Counted from the stretch's first letter, positions 44,344 through 52,580 are shown. The stretch: 64,000 nucleotides of DNA from Enemella evansiae (GCA_017255395.1 JAFKDC010000001.1:557784-621783); one strand, 5' to 3'. Numbers and translations are program-made. Notes: generated by a model not told the origin, from the sequence alone.

Positions 44344-44688
44344 ATGAGCGACGCCCTTACCAATTTCCGCAAGCGTGACGCGGCGCTGCGCAAGAAACAT
44401 GTCCGCATGGCCCGCGGCTATCGCAACAAGCTGAAAAGCGACGGTCTGATCGTTCAGGAGCCCGACGATAAGCTCGGCGATATAGGCCTGCGCCTTCTGA
44501 GCTTTGCCCTCGTTGTTTTCATGGGCTTCAAGGTGATGGTTCTGACCGGGCTCGGCGCCGAGGCCTACAGCCTGCATCTGGCACATCTGGCCGAGGGCTC
44601 TGTCTACGAGCGCGCCGGTGCATGGCTGATGCAGATCGACCCGGTCACCCGGGCGCTTGCCGCGCTGGTTGCGCCGCTGTTCTCCTGA
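44344..44688 (+). CDS. hypothetical protein with membrane helix
   Basis: 114 residues from MSDALTNFRKRDAALRKKHVRMARGYRNKLKSDGLIVQEPDDK: a basic N-terminal helix of about 35 residues, then a hydrophobic segment (LLSFALVVFMGFKVMVLTGLG) and a mixed C-terminal part. It has its own terminator at 44716. The basic amphipathic N terminus before one membrane helix suggests an inner-membrane protein facing the cytoplasm. No family recognised. Confidence 0.65.
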   Translation: MSDALTNFRKRDAALRKKHVRMARGYRNKLKSDGLIVQEPDDKLGDIGLRLLSFALVVFMGFKVMVLTGLGAEAYSLHLAHLAEGSVYERAGAWLMQIDPVTRALAALVAPLFS

Positions 44689-44715
44689 TCCGCATAGCCT
44701 AGCCTGCGGCAGCGG

Positions 44716-44751
44716 AAAGGCCGCATCCTCCTTTCGGGCGATGCGGCCTTT
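44716..44751 (+). terminator. terminator after the 44.3-kb gene
   Basis: AAAGGCCGCATC (44716-44727) and GATGCGGCCTTT (44740-44751) form a 12-bp stem ending in TTT. The flanking A and T tracts make it bidirectional. Confidence 0.8.
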
Positions 44752-44770
44752 ATCCATCCGTCGGACGGAC

Positions 44771-44818
44771 ATTGAAAAAGGGTCCGGTTCCGCCAACGAA
44801 CTCGGCGGAACCGGACCC
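44771..44818 (-). terminator. terminator of the DUF1127 gene
   Basis: On the minus strand GGGTCCGGTTCCGCC and its perfect complement form a 15-bp stem with a nine-base loop, followed by CTTTTTCAAT. It starts 17 bases past the stop. Confidence 0.9.
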
Positions 44819-44834
44819 TGTTCTGGCTGCCCGC

Positions 44835-45086
44835 TCAGCGGCGGGCGACGGTCTCGATGTCGCCGCGGTTCAGGCCGATGTCGTCCAGTTCACGATCCGA
44901 CAGCGCCATCAGCGTCTTGCGGGTCAGGCGCCGGTCGTTCCAGGCGGAAAAGGTGGCAAAGGCCGAGGCGAGCAGGCTGCGCTTGGGGTCGGTGGTGCCG
45001 TAGGACCGCACAGCGGTGTTGAGCAGGCCGCCGATGCCAGCGGCGGAGCCCGCGTTGGCAAGGGGGCGATCAGAGTAATAGGCCAT
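44835..45086 (-). CDS. DUF1127 domain protein
   Basis: 83 residues from MAYYSDRPLANAGSAAGIGGLLNTAVRSYGTTDPKRS. The C-terminal half, FSAWNDRRLTRKTLMALSDRELDDIGLNRGDIETVARR, is the DUF1127 (YjiS-like) module, arginine-rich and linked in other alphaproteobacteria to RNA metabolism and phosphate or carbon stress. The ATG at 45086 has AAGGAG eight bases upstream. It is a single gene between its promoter (45128-45156) and terminator (44771-44818). Confidence 0.9.
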   Translation of the reverse strand: MAYYSDRPLANAGSAAGIGGLLNTAVRSYGTTDPKRSLLASAFATFSAWNDRRLTRKTLMALSDRELDDIGLNRGDIETVARR

Positions 45087-45127
45087 GGGGCTCTCCTTCA
45101 TGAGGGGTGGCGTTCGTTTGCAAAGCG

Positions 45128-45156
45128 CACATAGATTGGGCAATTTGCTCCGGCAA
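45128..45156 (-). promoter_or_regulatory. promoter of the DUF1127 gene
   Basis: On the minus strand: TTGCCG (45156-45151), 17-base spacer, TATGTG (45133-45128), about 42 bases before the start. Confidence 0.5.
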
Positions 45157-45349
45157 GGCGCACAAAATGCATAGTCGCCATGCGGTTTTGGCATGCCCTC
45201 TGACGGGGTTAACGTGCTGTTATGGCTGGCAGAAATCCGCCTGAAAACATGTCGCTCATGGGTTATGAAGCGGCGCGAACGGACAGGCTGCGTCGCGAAG
45301 CGATGGCAAAGCGTCGGCTTTGGCTCCTCGTGTATTAGCCTTGGCGTTT

Positions 45350-45364
45350 GTTCTGCTTTCGTGC
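45350..45364 (+). promoter_or_regulatory. LexA-like box upstream of ruvC
   Basis: GTTC-TGCTTTC-GTGC matches the alphaproteobacterial SOS box GTTC-N7-GTTC at seven of eight positions, 36 bases before the ruvC ATG. It fits known SOS control of ruv genes but is imperfect. Confidence 0.45.
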
Positions 45365-45399
45365 TAGTCGTGGCGCAATAACAACAAAGTGAGGCAGCG

Positions 45400-45888
45400 A
45401 TGCGGATACTGGGCATCGATCCGGGGCTGCGGAACCTCGGCTGGGGGCTGATCGAGTCGCAGAACGGCAAGCTGAGGCATCTGGCGAACGGCACCTGCCA
45501 CACCGCCAAGGGCGACCTGGCACAGCGGCTCTTGTCGCTGCACCGGCAGCTCTCCGAGGTCTGCGCCCGTTTCGCGCCGGATACGGCGGCGGTCGAACAG
45601 ACCTTCGTCAACAAGGATGCGGTGGCGACGCTGAAGCTGGGCCAGGCGCGGGCGATCGCGCTGCTGGTGCCGGCGCAGTTCGGCCTGGCGGTCGGGGAAT
45701 ACGCGCCCAATCAGGTCAAGAAGACCGTTGTGGGCGTGGGCCATGCGGACAAGGCGCAGATCCAGCACATGGTGAAGATGCAGCTGCCGGGCGCCAGTTT
45801 CGACAGCGCCGATGCGGCGGACGCGCTGGCCATCGCCATTTGCCATTCGTTCTATGGCGCCGCCACGGCGTTGAAGGTGAAGGCATGA
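45400..45888 (+). CDS. ruvC: Holliday junction endonuclease RuvC
   Basis: Cuts Holliday junctions in recombinational repair. 162 residues. [18 protein letters not shown] holds the first catalytic aspartate (D7); [27 protein letters not shown] the glutamate; the C-terminal [15 protein letters not shown] the remaining acidic residues. The stop overlaps the ruvA start by four bases. A LexA-like box upstream suggests SOS control. Confidence 0.97.
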   Translation: MRILGIDPGLRNLGWGLIESQNGKLRHLANGTCHTAKGDLAQRLLSLHRQLSEVCARFAPDTAAVEQTFVNKDAVATLKLGQARAIALLVPAQFGLAVGEYAPNQVKKTVVGVGHADKAQIQHMVKMQLPGASFDSADAADALAIAICHSFYGAATALKVKA

Positions 45889-46550
45889 TCGGGCGCATCG
45901 CGGGGCAGGTAATCTACAAGGGCGAGGATCACGCGCTGATCGACGTGCGCGGCGTGGGATACGTGGTCTATTGCACCGACCGGGTGCTGGCGGGGCTGGC
46001 CCCGGGCGAGGCGGCGGCGTTGTTCACCGACCTGATGGTGCGCGAGGACCTGTTGCAGCTCTACGGCTTTCCGACGCTGGTGGAAAAGGAGTGGTTCCGC
46101 CTGCTGATGACGGTGCAGGGTGTCGGCGCCAAGGCGGCGCTGGCGATGCTGGGCGCGCTTGGGCCGGACGGCGTCAGCCGTGCGCTGGCACTGGGCGACT
46201 GGACCGCCATCAAGGCGGCGAAGGGCATCGGCCCGAAGACCGCCCAGCGGGTGGTGAACGAGCTGAAGGACAAGGCACCGATGGTCATGGCGATGGGGGC
46301 GGGGGCTGCCGTCTCTGCGCCGTCTGCGGCCCCGGACGGCGATGCGGTGATCGAGCGCGCCGCGCCTGCCGCGCCCGCCCCGCTGCCTTCGGCCTCTGCC
46401 CAGGCCGAGGCATTGTCGGCGCTTGGCAACCTGGGCTATGGCCCGGGCGAGGCGGCGGGCGCCGTGGCACAGGCGGCGGGCGAGGCGCCAGAGGCGGACA
46501 CCGCGGCGCTGATTCGCGCGGCGCTGAAGCTCTTGGCGCCGAAGGGCTGA
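45885..46550 (+). CDS. ruvA: Holliday junction branch migration protein RuvA
   Basis: DNA-binding tetramer that loads RuvB on junctions. 221 residues from [28 protein letters not shown]. Domain I (OB fold), domain II with two helix-hairpin-helix motifs ([20 protein letters not shown] and [23 protein letters not shown]), an alanine/proline-rich flexible linker, and domain III ([26 protein letters not shown]) that contacts RuvB. ATG overlaps the ruvC stop. Confidence 0.97.
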   Translation: MIGRIAGQVIYKGEDHALIDVRGVGYVVYCTDRVLAGLAPGEAAALFTDLMVREDLLQLYGFPTLVEKEWFRLLMTVQGVGAKAALAMLGALGPDGVSRALALGDWTAIKAAKGIGPKTAQRVVNELKDKAPMVMAMGAGAAVSAPSAAPDGDAVIERAAPAAPAPLPSASAQAEALSALGNLGYGPGEAAGAVAQAAGEAPEADTAALIRAALKLLAPKG

Positions 46551-46552
46551 CG

Positions 46553-46632
46553 GCGGGGACGGTGGGTCGCGGACCCACCCTACGAAGTGAGGCGGGGACA
46601 GCGGGCCAAAGACCCGCGCCGCGCAGAGTGAG
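46553..46632. repeat. two imperfect tandem hairpin units between ruvA and ruvB
   Basis: A 39-bp unit (46553-46591) and a 41-bp unit (46592-46632) both begin GCGGGGAC and end AGTGAG. Each carries a dyad: GGTGGGTC-GCG-GACCCACC in the first and a mismatched GCGGGCC/GACCCGC in the second. The first dyad resembles the inverted repeat at 34375-34427. Confidence 0.6.
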
Positions 46633-46640
46633 GCAAGGCC

Positions 46641-47666
46641 ATGGAACCGGACCCGACACTGAGGCCCGAACCGATCCCCGAGGATCGCGACCGCGCGCTG
46701 CGCCCGCAGATGCTGACCGACTTCGTCGGCCAGGCCGAGGCGCGCGCCAACCTGCGGGTCTTCATCGACAGCGCCCGGCAGCGCGGCGAGGCGATGGACC
46801 ACACGCTGTTTCACGGCCCGCCGGGCCTTGGCAAGACGACGCTGGCGCAGATCATGGCGCGTGAGCTGGGGGTCGGCTTTCGCATGACCTCGGGCCCGGT
46901 GCTGGCCAAGGCGGGCGATCTTGCGGCGATCCTGACCAACCTCGACGCCCGCGACGTACTGTTCATCGACGAGATCCACCGCATGAACGCCACCGTCGAA
47001 GAGATCCTCTATCCCGCGATGGAGGATTACGAGCTGGACCTCGTGATCGGCGAAGGACCGGCCGCGCGCACGGTCAGGATCGAGTTGCAGCCCTTCACGC
47101 TGGTCGGGGCCACGACCCGGCTGGGCCTGCTGACGACGCCCCTGCGCGACCGCTTCGGCATCCCGACGCGGCTGAACTTCTACACGGTGCCCGAGTTGGA
47201 GGTCATCGTGAACACCAACGCGGCCAAGCTGGGCGTGCAGATGCAGGGCGACGGTGCGCTGGAGATCGCGCGGCGCTCGCGCGGGACGCCCCGGATCGCC
47301 GGGCGGCTGCTGCGGCGGGTGGTGGATTTTGCCGTGGTCGAGGGCGGAGGTGTGGTGACGCAGGCGCTGGCCGACAATGCGCTGACGCGGCTGGGGGTGG
47401 ACTCCATGGGGCTGGACGGTGCGGACCGGCGTTACCTGCGGCTGATCGCCGAGAACTACGGCGGCGGCCCGGTGGGGATCGAGACGCTTTCGGCGGCGCT
47501 CTCGGAAAGCCGCGACGCGCTGGAGGAGGTGGTGGAGCCCTACCTGTTGCAACAGGGGCTGATCCAGCGCACCCCGCGCGGGCGGATGCTGGCGGCCAAG
47601 GCCTGGACACATCTCGGAATGGCAGCGCCACGACCGCCGGGGCAGGGCCAGTTGTTCGGGGACTAG
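46641..47666 (+). CDS. ruvB: Holliday junction helicase RuvB
   Basis: Hexameric AAA+ motor for branch migration. 341 residues. [21 protein letters not shown] at the N terminus, Walker [13 protein letters not shown], Walker [12 protein letters not shown], sensor [19 protein letters not shown], arginine finger in [15 protein letters not shown], and the C-terminal winged helix ending [27 protein letters not shown]. It is separated from ruvA by 90 bases with tandem hairpin units. Confidence 0.97.
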   Translation: MEPDPTLRPEPIPEDRDRALRPQMLTDFVGQAEARANLRVFIDSARQRGEAMDHTLFHGPPGLGKTTLAQIMARELGVGFRMTSGPVLAKAGDLAAILTNLDARDVLFIDEIHRMNATVEEILYPAMEDYELDLVIGEGPAARTVRIELQPFTLVGATTRLGLLTTPLRDRFGIPTRLNFYTVPELEVIVNTNAAKLGVQMQGDGALEIARRSRGTPRIAGRLLRRVVDFAVVEGGGVVTQALADNALTRLGVDSMGLDGADRRYLRLIAENYGGGPVGIETLSAALSESRDALEEVVEPYLLQQGLIQRTPRGRMLAAKAWTHLGMAAPRPPGQGQLFGD

Positions 47667-47696
47667 CGGGCTTTTGCGCGCCCGGCGTGTCCTGCC

Positions 47697-47912
47697 TCAG
47701 CGATAGCCTGCGCGCTCCATGCGGCGGGTGCGGCGTTCCTCGCCGGACTGGTAGATCAGCACCCAGGCCAGCGCGATGAACATCGGGTGGGTCAGGCCGC
47801 CCGAGAACAGGATCGCGGGAATCCAGATCAGGAAGACGATGATCGACAGGATGGGCCGCCCGGTCAGAAGGATCGACAGGGGCGGCAGGAAAAGGGCCAG
47901 GACATAGTTCAT
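47697..47912 (-). CDS. small membrane protein, possibly YqaE/Pmp3-like
   Basis: 71 residues from MNYVLALFLPPLSILLTGRPILSIIVFLIWIPAILFSGG. Two or three hydrophobic segments and a basic C-terminal tail (EERRTRRMERAGYR). The LPPLSILLTGR start and IPAILF segment resemble Pmp3/UPF0057 proteins (P-P-L-x-V-x-L, I-P-G-I-I-H), but similarity is partial. Convergent with ruvB. Confidence 0.6.
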   Translation of the reverse strand: MNYVLALFLPPLSILLTGRPILSIIVFLIWIPAILFSGGLTHPMFIALAWVLIYQSGEERRTRRMERAGYR

Positions 47913-48385
47913 TTGTGCAGGCTCCGGTCTTGGTGGCGGGCCAGCGGCGCGCCGAATGTTACGATTGTTTACATTAGATAGGGCGAAATCGCCGCCTGTG
48001 AAGGGGCGGCGTCCCACGAAGACCCGGAACCGGCCCTTGCGATGTGCCCCGGGTGCCGTGGGCAGGGCTGGACGGCGGGTGCGGTGGAAAGGGCGCGTCA
48101 CCCGCCGCCACCCTGCGGTTGCCTCCGCCGCGATGGTGCGGTGACGGGCGGCGTCCGGGGCGCCGGTTCCATGGCGGGACTTGATCGCAGCCGCTTCTTG
48201 GGGTATACGCGCGCTCGTCGACAAGGCGCAAACGCCGCGAGCAGGGATCGGGCAGGGTCGGGTGTTCACCGGCCCTTCTTGTTTTTGTGTGTTGTCCCGT
48301 ATCGCGGGCGCCTTCAGTGACCAAGCCAGACCGGCGGAGACAACCGCCCGGCCAGTAAAACCGTTGAAAAGGAACATGGAGCCAC
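47913..48385. other. upstream region of rpsA
   Basis: No gene supported. The right part carries the rpsA promoter at 48181-48209 and a leader of about 170 bases including a T-rich stretch (CTTGTTTTTGTG near 48277-48288) after GC-rich DNA, which could act as a leader attenuator. Confidence 0.45.
48181..48209 (+). promoter_or_regulatory. sigma70-like promoter of rpsA
   Basis: TTGATC (48181-48186), 17-base spacer, TATACG (48204-48209), followed by CGCGC. Same -35 and spacer length as the rplS promoter. Confidence 0.6.
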
Positions 48386-50062
48386 ATGGCTAACGCAACC
48401 ATGGAGGAATTCGAGGCCCTCCTTAATGAAAGCCTCGAAATGGACACGCCGGACGAAGGTTCGGTGGTCAAGGGCAAGGTCATCGCCGTCGAAGCGGGCC
48501 AGGCCATCATCGACGTCGGCTACAAGATGGAAGGCCGCGTCGATCTCAAGGAATTCGCAAACCCGGGCGAGAACGCCGACATCTCCGTCGGTGACGAGGT
48601 CGAGGTCTTCCTGCGCGCCGCGGAAAACGCCCGTGGCGAAGCCGTCATCTCGCGCGAGATGGCCCGCCGCGAAGAAGCCTGGGACCGTCTGGAAAAGGCC
48701 TATGCCGACGACGCCCGCGTCGAAGGCGCGATCTTCGGCCGCGTCAAGGGTGGCTTCACCGTCGACCTCGGCGGTGCCGTGGCCTTCCTGCCCGGTTCGC
48801 AGGTCGATGTGCGCCCCGTGCGCGATGCCGGCCCGCTGATGGGTCTCAAGCAGCCGTTCCAGATCCTCAAGATGGACCGTCGCCGTGGCAACATCGTTGT
48901 GTCGCGCCGCGCGATCCTCGAAGAAAGCCGCGCCGAGCAGCGCGCCGAAGTCATCGGCAAGCTGCAGGAAGGCGACGCGGTTGACGGCGTGGTCAAGAAC
49001 ATCACCGAGTACGGCGCATTCGTCGACCTCGGCGGCGTTGACGGCCTGCTGCACGTGACCGACATGGCATGGCGCCGTGTGAACCACCCCTCCGAGATCC
49101 TGTCGATCGGCGAGACCGTGAAGGTCCAGGTCATCAAGATCAACAAGGAAACCCACCGTATCTCCCTCGGCATGAAGCAGCTGCAGGAAGACCCGTGGGA
49201 TCTGGTGGCGGTCAAGTACCCGCTGGCCTCGGTCCACAAGGGCCGCGTGACCAACATCACCGATTACGGCGCATTTGTTGAGCTGGAAGCCGGTGTCGAG
49301 GGTCTCGTCCACGTCTCGGAAATGTCCTGGACCAAGAAGAACGTGCACCCCGGCAAGATCGTGTCGACCTCGCAAGAGGTGGACGTCATGGTGCTGGAAA
49401 TCGACCCGACCAAGCGTCGCGTGTCGCTGGGCCTCAAGCAGACCATGCGCAACCCGTGGGAAGTCTTCTCCGAGACCCACCCCGAGGGCACGCAGGTCGA
49501 GGGCGAAGTCAAGAACATCACCGAATTCGGTCTGTTCATCGGCCTCGAAGGCGACATCGACGGCATGGTGCACCTCTCCGACCTCAGCTGGGACCAGCGT
49601 GGCGAAGAAGCGATCCAGGAATACCGCAAGGGCGACATCGTTCAGGCGGTCGTGTCCGAGACCGACATCGAGAAAGAGCGTATCTCGCTCTCGATCAAGG
49701 CTCTGGGCGGCGACAAGTTCGCCGAGGCGACCGGCGGCGTGCGTCGCGGTTCCATCGTGACCGTCGAAGTGACGGCCATCGAGGACGGCGGCATCGAAGT
49801 GGAATACGAAGGCATGAAGTCCTTCATCCGCCGCTCCGACCTGTCGCGGGATCGTGCCGAGCAGCGCCCCGAGCGTTTCTCGGTCGGTGACAAGATCGAC
49901 GTCCGTGTCACCAACATCGACATGAAGACCCGCCGTCTGGGCCTGTCGATCAAGGCACGCGAGATCGCCGAAGAGAAAGAGGCCGTGGAACAGTTCGGCT
50001 CTTCCGACTCGGGTGCGTCGCTGGGCGACATCCTCGGCGCGGCTCTGAAGCGCGACGAGTAA
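48386..50062 (+). CDS. rpsA: 30S ribosomal protein S1
   Basis: 558 residues, six S1 (OB-fold) repeats; S1 unfolds mRNA and helps docking on the ribosome. Starts MANATMEEFEALLNESLEMDTPDEGSVVKGKVIAVEAGQAIIDVGYKMEGRV. Repeats three to five carry DGVVKNITEYGAFVDLGGVDGLLHVTDM, KGRVTNITDYGAFVELEAGVEGLVHVSEM and EGEVKNITEFGLFIGLEGDIDGMVHLSDLSW. It has its own promoter, long leader and terminator. Confidence 0.97.
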   Translation: MANATMEEFEALLNESLEMDTPDEGSVVKGKVIAVEAGQAIIDVGYKMEGRVDLKEFANPGENADISVGDEVEVFLRAAENARGEAVISREMARREEAWDRLEKAYADDARVEGAIFGRVKGGFTVDLGGAVAFLPGSQVDVRPVRDAGPLMGLKQPFQILKMDRRRGNIVVSRRAILEESRAEQRAEVIGKLQEGDAVDGVVKNITEYGAFVDLGGVDGLLHVTDMAWRRVNHPSEILSIGETVKVQVIKINKETHRISLGMKQLQEDPWDLVAVKYPLASVHKGRVTNITDYGAFVELEAGVEGLVHVSEMSWTKKNVHPGKIVSTSQEVDVMVLEIDPTKRRVSLGLKQTMRNPWEVFSETHPEGTQVEGEVKNITEFGLFIGLEGDIDGMVHLSDLSWDQRGEEAIQEYRKGDIVQAVVSETDIEKERISLSIKALGGDKFAEATGGVRRGSIVTVEVTAIEDGGIEVEYEGMKSFIRRSDLSRDRAEQRPERFSVGDKIDVRVTNIDMKTRRLGLSIKAREIAEEKEAVEQFGSSDSGASLGDILGAALKRDE

Positions 50063-50089
50063 GCGACCCCGCTTTTCTGGAACACGGAA

Positions 50090-50115
50090 AAGGCCCCCGG
50101 CGCGGGGGCCTTTTT
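50090..50115 (+). terminator. terminator of rpsA
   Basis: GGCCCCCG-GCG-CGGGGGCC followed by TTTTT, with A residues before the stem. It starts 27 bases past the stop. Confidence 0.92.
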
Positions 50116-50250
50116 CTTTGGCCCCGCCCTGTGCGGTGCCCCGCAGGCTGGCCATCCCGCGCCGCGGCGGGACGCGGGGACCAGCGATTCCCTCTCGCCA
50201 AGGGCTGCCGATTTTGCTTTCCTCCAGAGCGGATTTCGCGGGAGGACATT

Positions 50251-50571
50251 ATGTCGAGATTTCTGGCACTCGGTCTGGCGCTCGGTCTGGCTGCGCCCCT
50301 CGCGGCGCAGGAGCAGATCGTCATTCCCGATGACAGCACCGAATACCGGCAAGAGCGCGCGCCCGCCGGCGGCACCGGGCTGACCATGAAGGCGGTCACG
50401 GTCAAGGGCCAGAACCAGCTGCGCGGACGCTACGGCTCTGCCTGGCAGGCGGCGGAGGTGCAGCAGCGCGCGGCCATGACCTGCGACGAGGCCGGGATGC
50501 GGATGATCTACTTCAAGCCGGGCAAGACGGATGAGCAGGGCCGCACGGAATTCGCGGCGGTCTGCCAGTAG
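50251..50571 (+). CDS. small secreted hypothetical protein
   Basis: 106 residues with a signal peptide (MSRFLALGLALGLAAPLAA, cleavage near AQ-E). The mature part contains QIVIPDDSTEYRQERAPAGGTGLTMKAVTVKGQNQLRGRYGSAWQAAEVQQRAAMTCDEAGMRMIYFKPGK, with two cysteines (TCDE and the last-but-one residue) that could pair. The ribosome site GGGAGGA supports this start. No family recognised; the expected location is the periplasm. Confidence 0.7.
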   Translation: MSRFLALGLALGLAAPLAAQEQIVIPDDSTEYRQERAPAGGTGLTMKAVTVKGQNQLRGRYGSAWQAAEVQQRAAMTCDEAGMRMIYFKPGKTDEQGRTEFAAVCQ

Positions 50572-50631
50572 CGCGGGGCAAATTCCTTCGAAGGAATTTG
50601 CAAATCCCGTCCACGGGATTTCGCCCCGCGC
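50571..50631. repeat. three-way-junction element (outer stem with two inner hairpins)
   Basis: The outer stem is GCGCGGGGC (50571-50579) with GCCCCGCGC (50623-50631). Inside are the perfect palindrome AAATTCCTTCGAAGGAATTT (50580-50599) and the hairpin AAATCCCGT-CC-ACGGGATTT (50602-50621). The left arm starts at the final base of the TAG stop. The rest of 50632-50835 shows no gene. Confidence 0.8.
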
Positions 50632-50835
50632 CGTGCGGGCGTTCTACTCTATCAGCATGGCGGACAGGGACCGATTGTGGCGCCCCTGCCTGATCGCGGG
50701 CCCCGGTCCGCATCGGGCGCCACCGTGAACTCCGTGGCTGCGGGGGACCGGCATCGGCACTTCGCGGGGCCGCATGTCCTTCGCCGCTCTGCATGCGGGG
50801 CTGCCTGACGGCGGCCCGGGCGGCCGCCAAGGGGA

Positions 50836-50856
50836 CCGGGGCCTCGAAGGCCCCGG
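50836..50856 (-). terminator. hairpin after zinT
   Basis: CCGGGGCCT-CGA-AGGCCCCGG (plus strand) forms a 9-bp stem with a three-base loop 11 bases past the zinT stop. There is no strong T run, so termination would be weak or factor-dependent. Confidence 0.5.
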
Positions 50857-50867
50857 CCCGGAAGCAC

Positions 50868-51551
50868 TCAGTGGGCAAGCTGGTCGTGCAGAATGTCCGC
50901 GCCGCTCCAGTCCGCGGGATAGTAGGTCGGCCAGTTGGTCAGTTCCTCGAGCACTTCGGCCCGGTCGTCGCCGGTATAGATGTGGTAGTGCGACACCTTC
51001 TCGGGCGCGATGCGGTGATCGCTGAACTGGATGAAGCCCGGCGCCTCGGCGTCGCCACCGGCCTTGCGGAAGATGTAGCGCACGCCGCGGCTGCCGCTGT
51101 CGTAGGTCAGGATCTCGTACCCGTCCGAGACGTAGTCCGCGCCATAGCTGCCCTCCGGGCTGGAGAAGGTCACGCGGCCGTTTTCGATGTCGATGGCGTT
51201 GACCTCGGTTGCGTAGCCGACCTCGTAGTACGCGCGGTAGGCCTCGGCGGTTTTCTCGCCGGACTCCGCCTTTTTCGCCATCGCCGGGTCGAGCGTGCCG
51301 TCCAGAAGGTAGGGCAGCACGGACTGCCAGGCGCCCTCCCAGTCGGAAAGGCTGCGCGGAGCGACCTCTGAATCTTCGAAATGGCCCGCGTGGATTCGCT
51401 CGGCGGTTTCGTCCGCGTGATCGTGTCCGTGGTCGTGCCCATGGTCATGACCGGCGTGGTCATGGGCCTTGTCCGTCGATTCTGCCATCAGCGACAGGGG
51501 CAGGGCGGCGACGGCGGCAGCAGCGATCAATCGCGTGAAGTGGGGGGTCAT
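50868..51551 (-). CDS. zinT: periplasmic zinc-binding protein ZinT
   Basis: 227 residues, exported by a signal peptide (MTPHFTRLIAAAAVAALPLSLMA). A histidine-rich stretch follows (HDHAGHDHGHDHGHDHADE), then the ZinT/YodA lipocalin-like domain with SDWEGAWQSVLPYLLDGTLD and the metal-binding block IQFSDHRIAPEKVSHYHIYTG. ZinT binds zinc in the periplasm and helps ZnuA under zinc limitation; no znuABC gene is in the window. A Zur-like palindrome lies just upstream, indicating repression by zinc-loaded Zur. Confidence 0.93.
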   Translation of the reverse strand: MTPHFTRLIAAAAVAALPLSLMAESTDKAHDHAGHDHGHDHGHDHADETAERIHAGHFEDSEVAPRSLSDWEGAWQSVLPYLLDGTLDPAMAKKAESGEKTAEAYRAYYEVGYATEVNAIDIENGRVTFSSPEGSYGADYVSDGYEILTYDSGSRGVRYIFRKAGGDAEAPGFIQFSDHRIAPEKVSHYHIYTGDDRAEVLEELTNWPTYYPADWSGADILHDQLAH

Positions 51552-51563
51552 GTCGGTTTCTCC

Positions 51564-51586
51564 GATGTGTTATGAAATAACATTTC
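51564..51586 (-). promoter_or_regulatory. Zur-like operator upstream of zinT
   Basis: On the minus strand GAAATGTTAT-TTC-ATAACACATC is nearly palindromic (eight of ten arm positions) and matches the Zur box pattern GAAATGTTAT-N3-ATAACATTTC. It ends next to the zinT ribosome site, a position suited to repression. Confidence 0.8.
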
Positions 51587-51881
51587 ACGACCTAACCCGA
51601 AGAGGCCCGCTCCGCAAGCTGCATTCGCCGCGGCCCCGCCGCCCGGCCACCCGTCCTGCGCCCGAATCGCTTGCCATGACGCCGTGGCATGCCGCTTTTC
51701 CGCGCGTGCCGATCGAGGGTGCAAATGGCGTCAACTCTGCCAATCGCGGGCGAAGAGACCCCAAACCGCTGCAAGACCTTGCTTTTCCGCCCTTTATGAC
51801 TGTTTCCGTTTTGCATGTCGCTGCGTATAGTTCGCCAAAGCTGCGGGAGAACCCGCGCCGCGTCAGGGGGAATGTGCCAAG
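51587..51881. other. spacer between zinT and ihfB
   Basis: Divergent control region. No gene supported. The right half is less GC-rich than its flanks and holds the weak candidate ihfB promoter. Confidence 0.4.
51803..51831 (+). promoter_or_regulatory. candidate ihfB promoter
   Basis: TTTCCG (51803-51808), 17-base spacer, TATAGT (51826-51831). The -10 is good, the -35 weak. Confidence 0.35.
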
Positions 51882-52163
51882 ATGATCCGCTCCGAACTTA
51901 TTCAGAAGATTGCGGACGAGAACCCGCACCTGTATCAGCGGGATGTCGAGAGGATCGTGAACACGATCTTCGAGGAAATCACCAATGCCATGGCCCGGGG
52001 CGACCGGGTCGAGCTGCGGGGCTTCGGGGCCTTCTCGGTCAAGAAGCGGGATGCCCGGACCGGCCGCAACCCTCGCACCGGCGAGGCCGTTGAGGTCGAG
52101 GAAAAGCACGTCCCCTTCTTCAAGACCGGCAAGCTTCTTCGGGACCGCCTGAACGGAAAGTGA
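51882..52163 (+). CDS. ihfB: integration host factor subunit beta
   Basis: 93-residue DNA-bending protein; forms IHF with Ihf[92 protein letters not shown] shows the full HU/IHF fold with the proline-tipped beta arm ([10 protein letters not shown]). It is separated from rpsA here by the 50.2-51.6 kb genes and followed after three bases by the LapA-domain gene. Confidence 0.96.
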   Translation: MIRSELIQKIADENPHLYQRDVERIVNTIFEEITNAMARGDRVELRGFGAFSVKKRDARTGRNPRTGEAVEVEEKHVPFFKTGKLLRDRLNGK

Positions 52164-52166
52164 CGC

Positions 52167-52526
52167 ATGCGCTATATCCGCTACGCCATCTACGCCACCC
52201 TTCTGATCGTCCTGACCGTCGTCTGCGTGGCGAACCTCGAGCCGGTGACGCTGAATACCCTGCCCGAGGGTCTGGCCGCGATTCCCCAGATCGGCTGGCT
52301 TGGCGTGTCGGTGCAGCTGCCGCTCTTCGCGGTGGTGCTGGGCGGGCTGCTGCTGGGCTTTGCACTGGGTGAGCTTTTCGAGTGGCTGCGGGAATACAAG
52401 TACCGCTCGGAGGCCAGCCGCAAGGGCAGCGAGGTCCGCAAGCTGGAGCGCGAGCTGAAGAAGACGCAGGCCGAGCGCGACAAGGACAAGGACGAGGTCC
52501 TGGCGATCCTCGACCAGTCGCGCTGA
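52167..52526 (+). CDS. LapA-domain membrane protein (DUF1049)
   Basis: 119 residues. Two membrane helices (YAIYATLLIVLTVVCVANLEPVTLN and VQLPLFAVVLGGLLLGFALGELFEWL) followed by a basic cytoplasmic coiled coil (KGSEVRKLERELKKTQAERDKDKDEV). This is the LapA/YciS-type layout; in E. coli LapA acts with LapB in lipopolysaccharide control. Only three bases separate it from ihfB, so the two are cotranscribed. Confidence 0.87.
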   Translation: MRYIRYAIYATLLIVLTVVCVANLEPVTLNTLPEGLAAIPQIGWLGVSVQLPLFAVVLGGLLLGFALGELFEWLREYKYRSEASRKGSEVRKLERELKKTQAERDKDKDEVLAILDQSR

Positions 52527-52580
52527 CCTTCCAGCGGGTAGGGTGACGCGGCAGGGGCGGTCCTGTGCGGTGCGCGCAGA

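Larger units (their letters stand above)
45087..45399. other. divergent spacer between DUF1127 and ruvC
   Basis: Contains the DUF1127 promoter and the LexA-like box before ruvC. A frame at 45193-45381 (62 codons, plus strand) overlaps the box and has no ribosome site, so it is not called. Confidence 0.5.

Noticed and set aside
45193..45381. 62-codon frame upstream of ruvC
   Set aside because: It overlaps the LexA-like box, lacks a ribosome site and has no family similarity.
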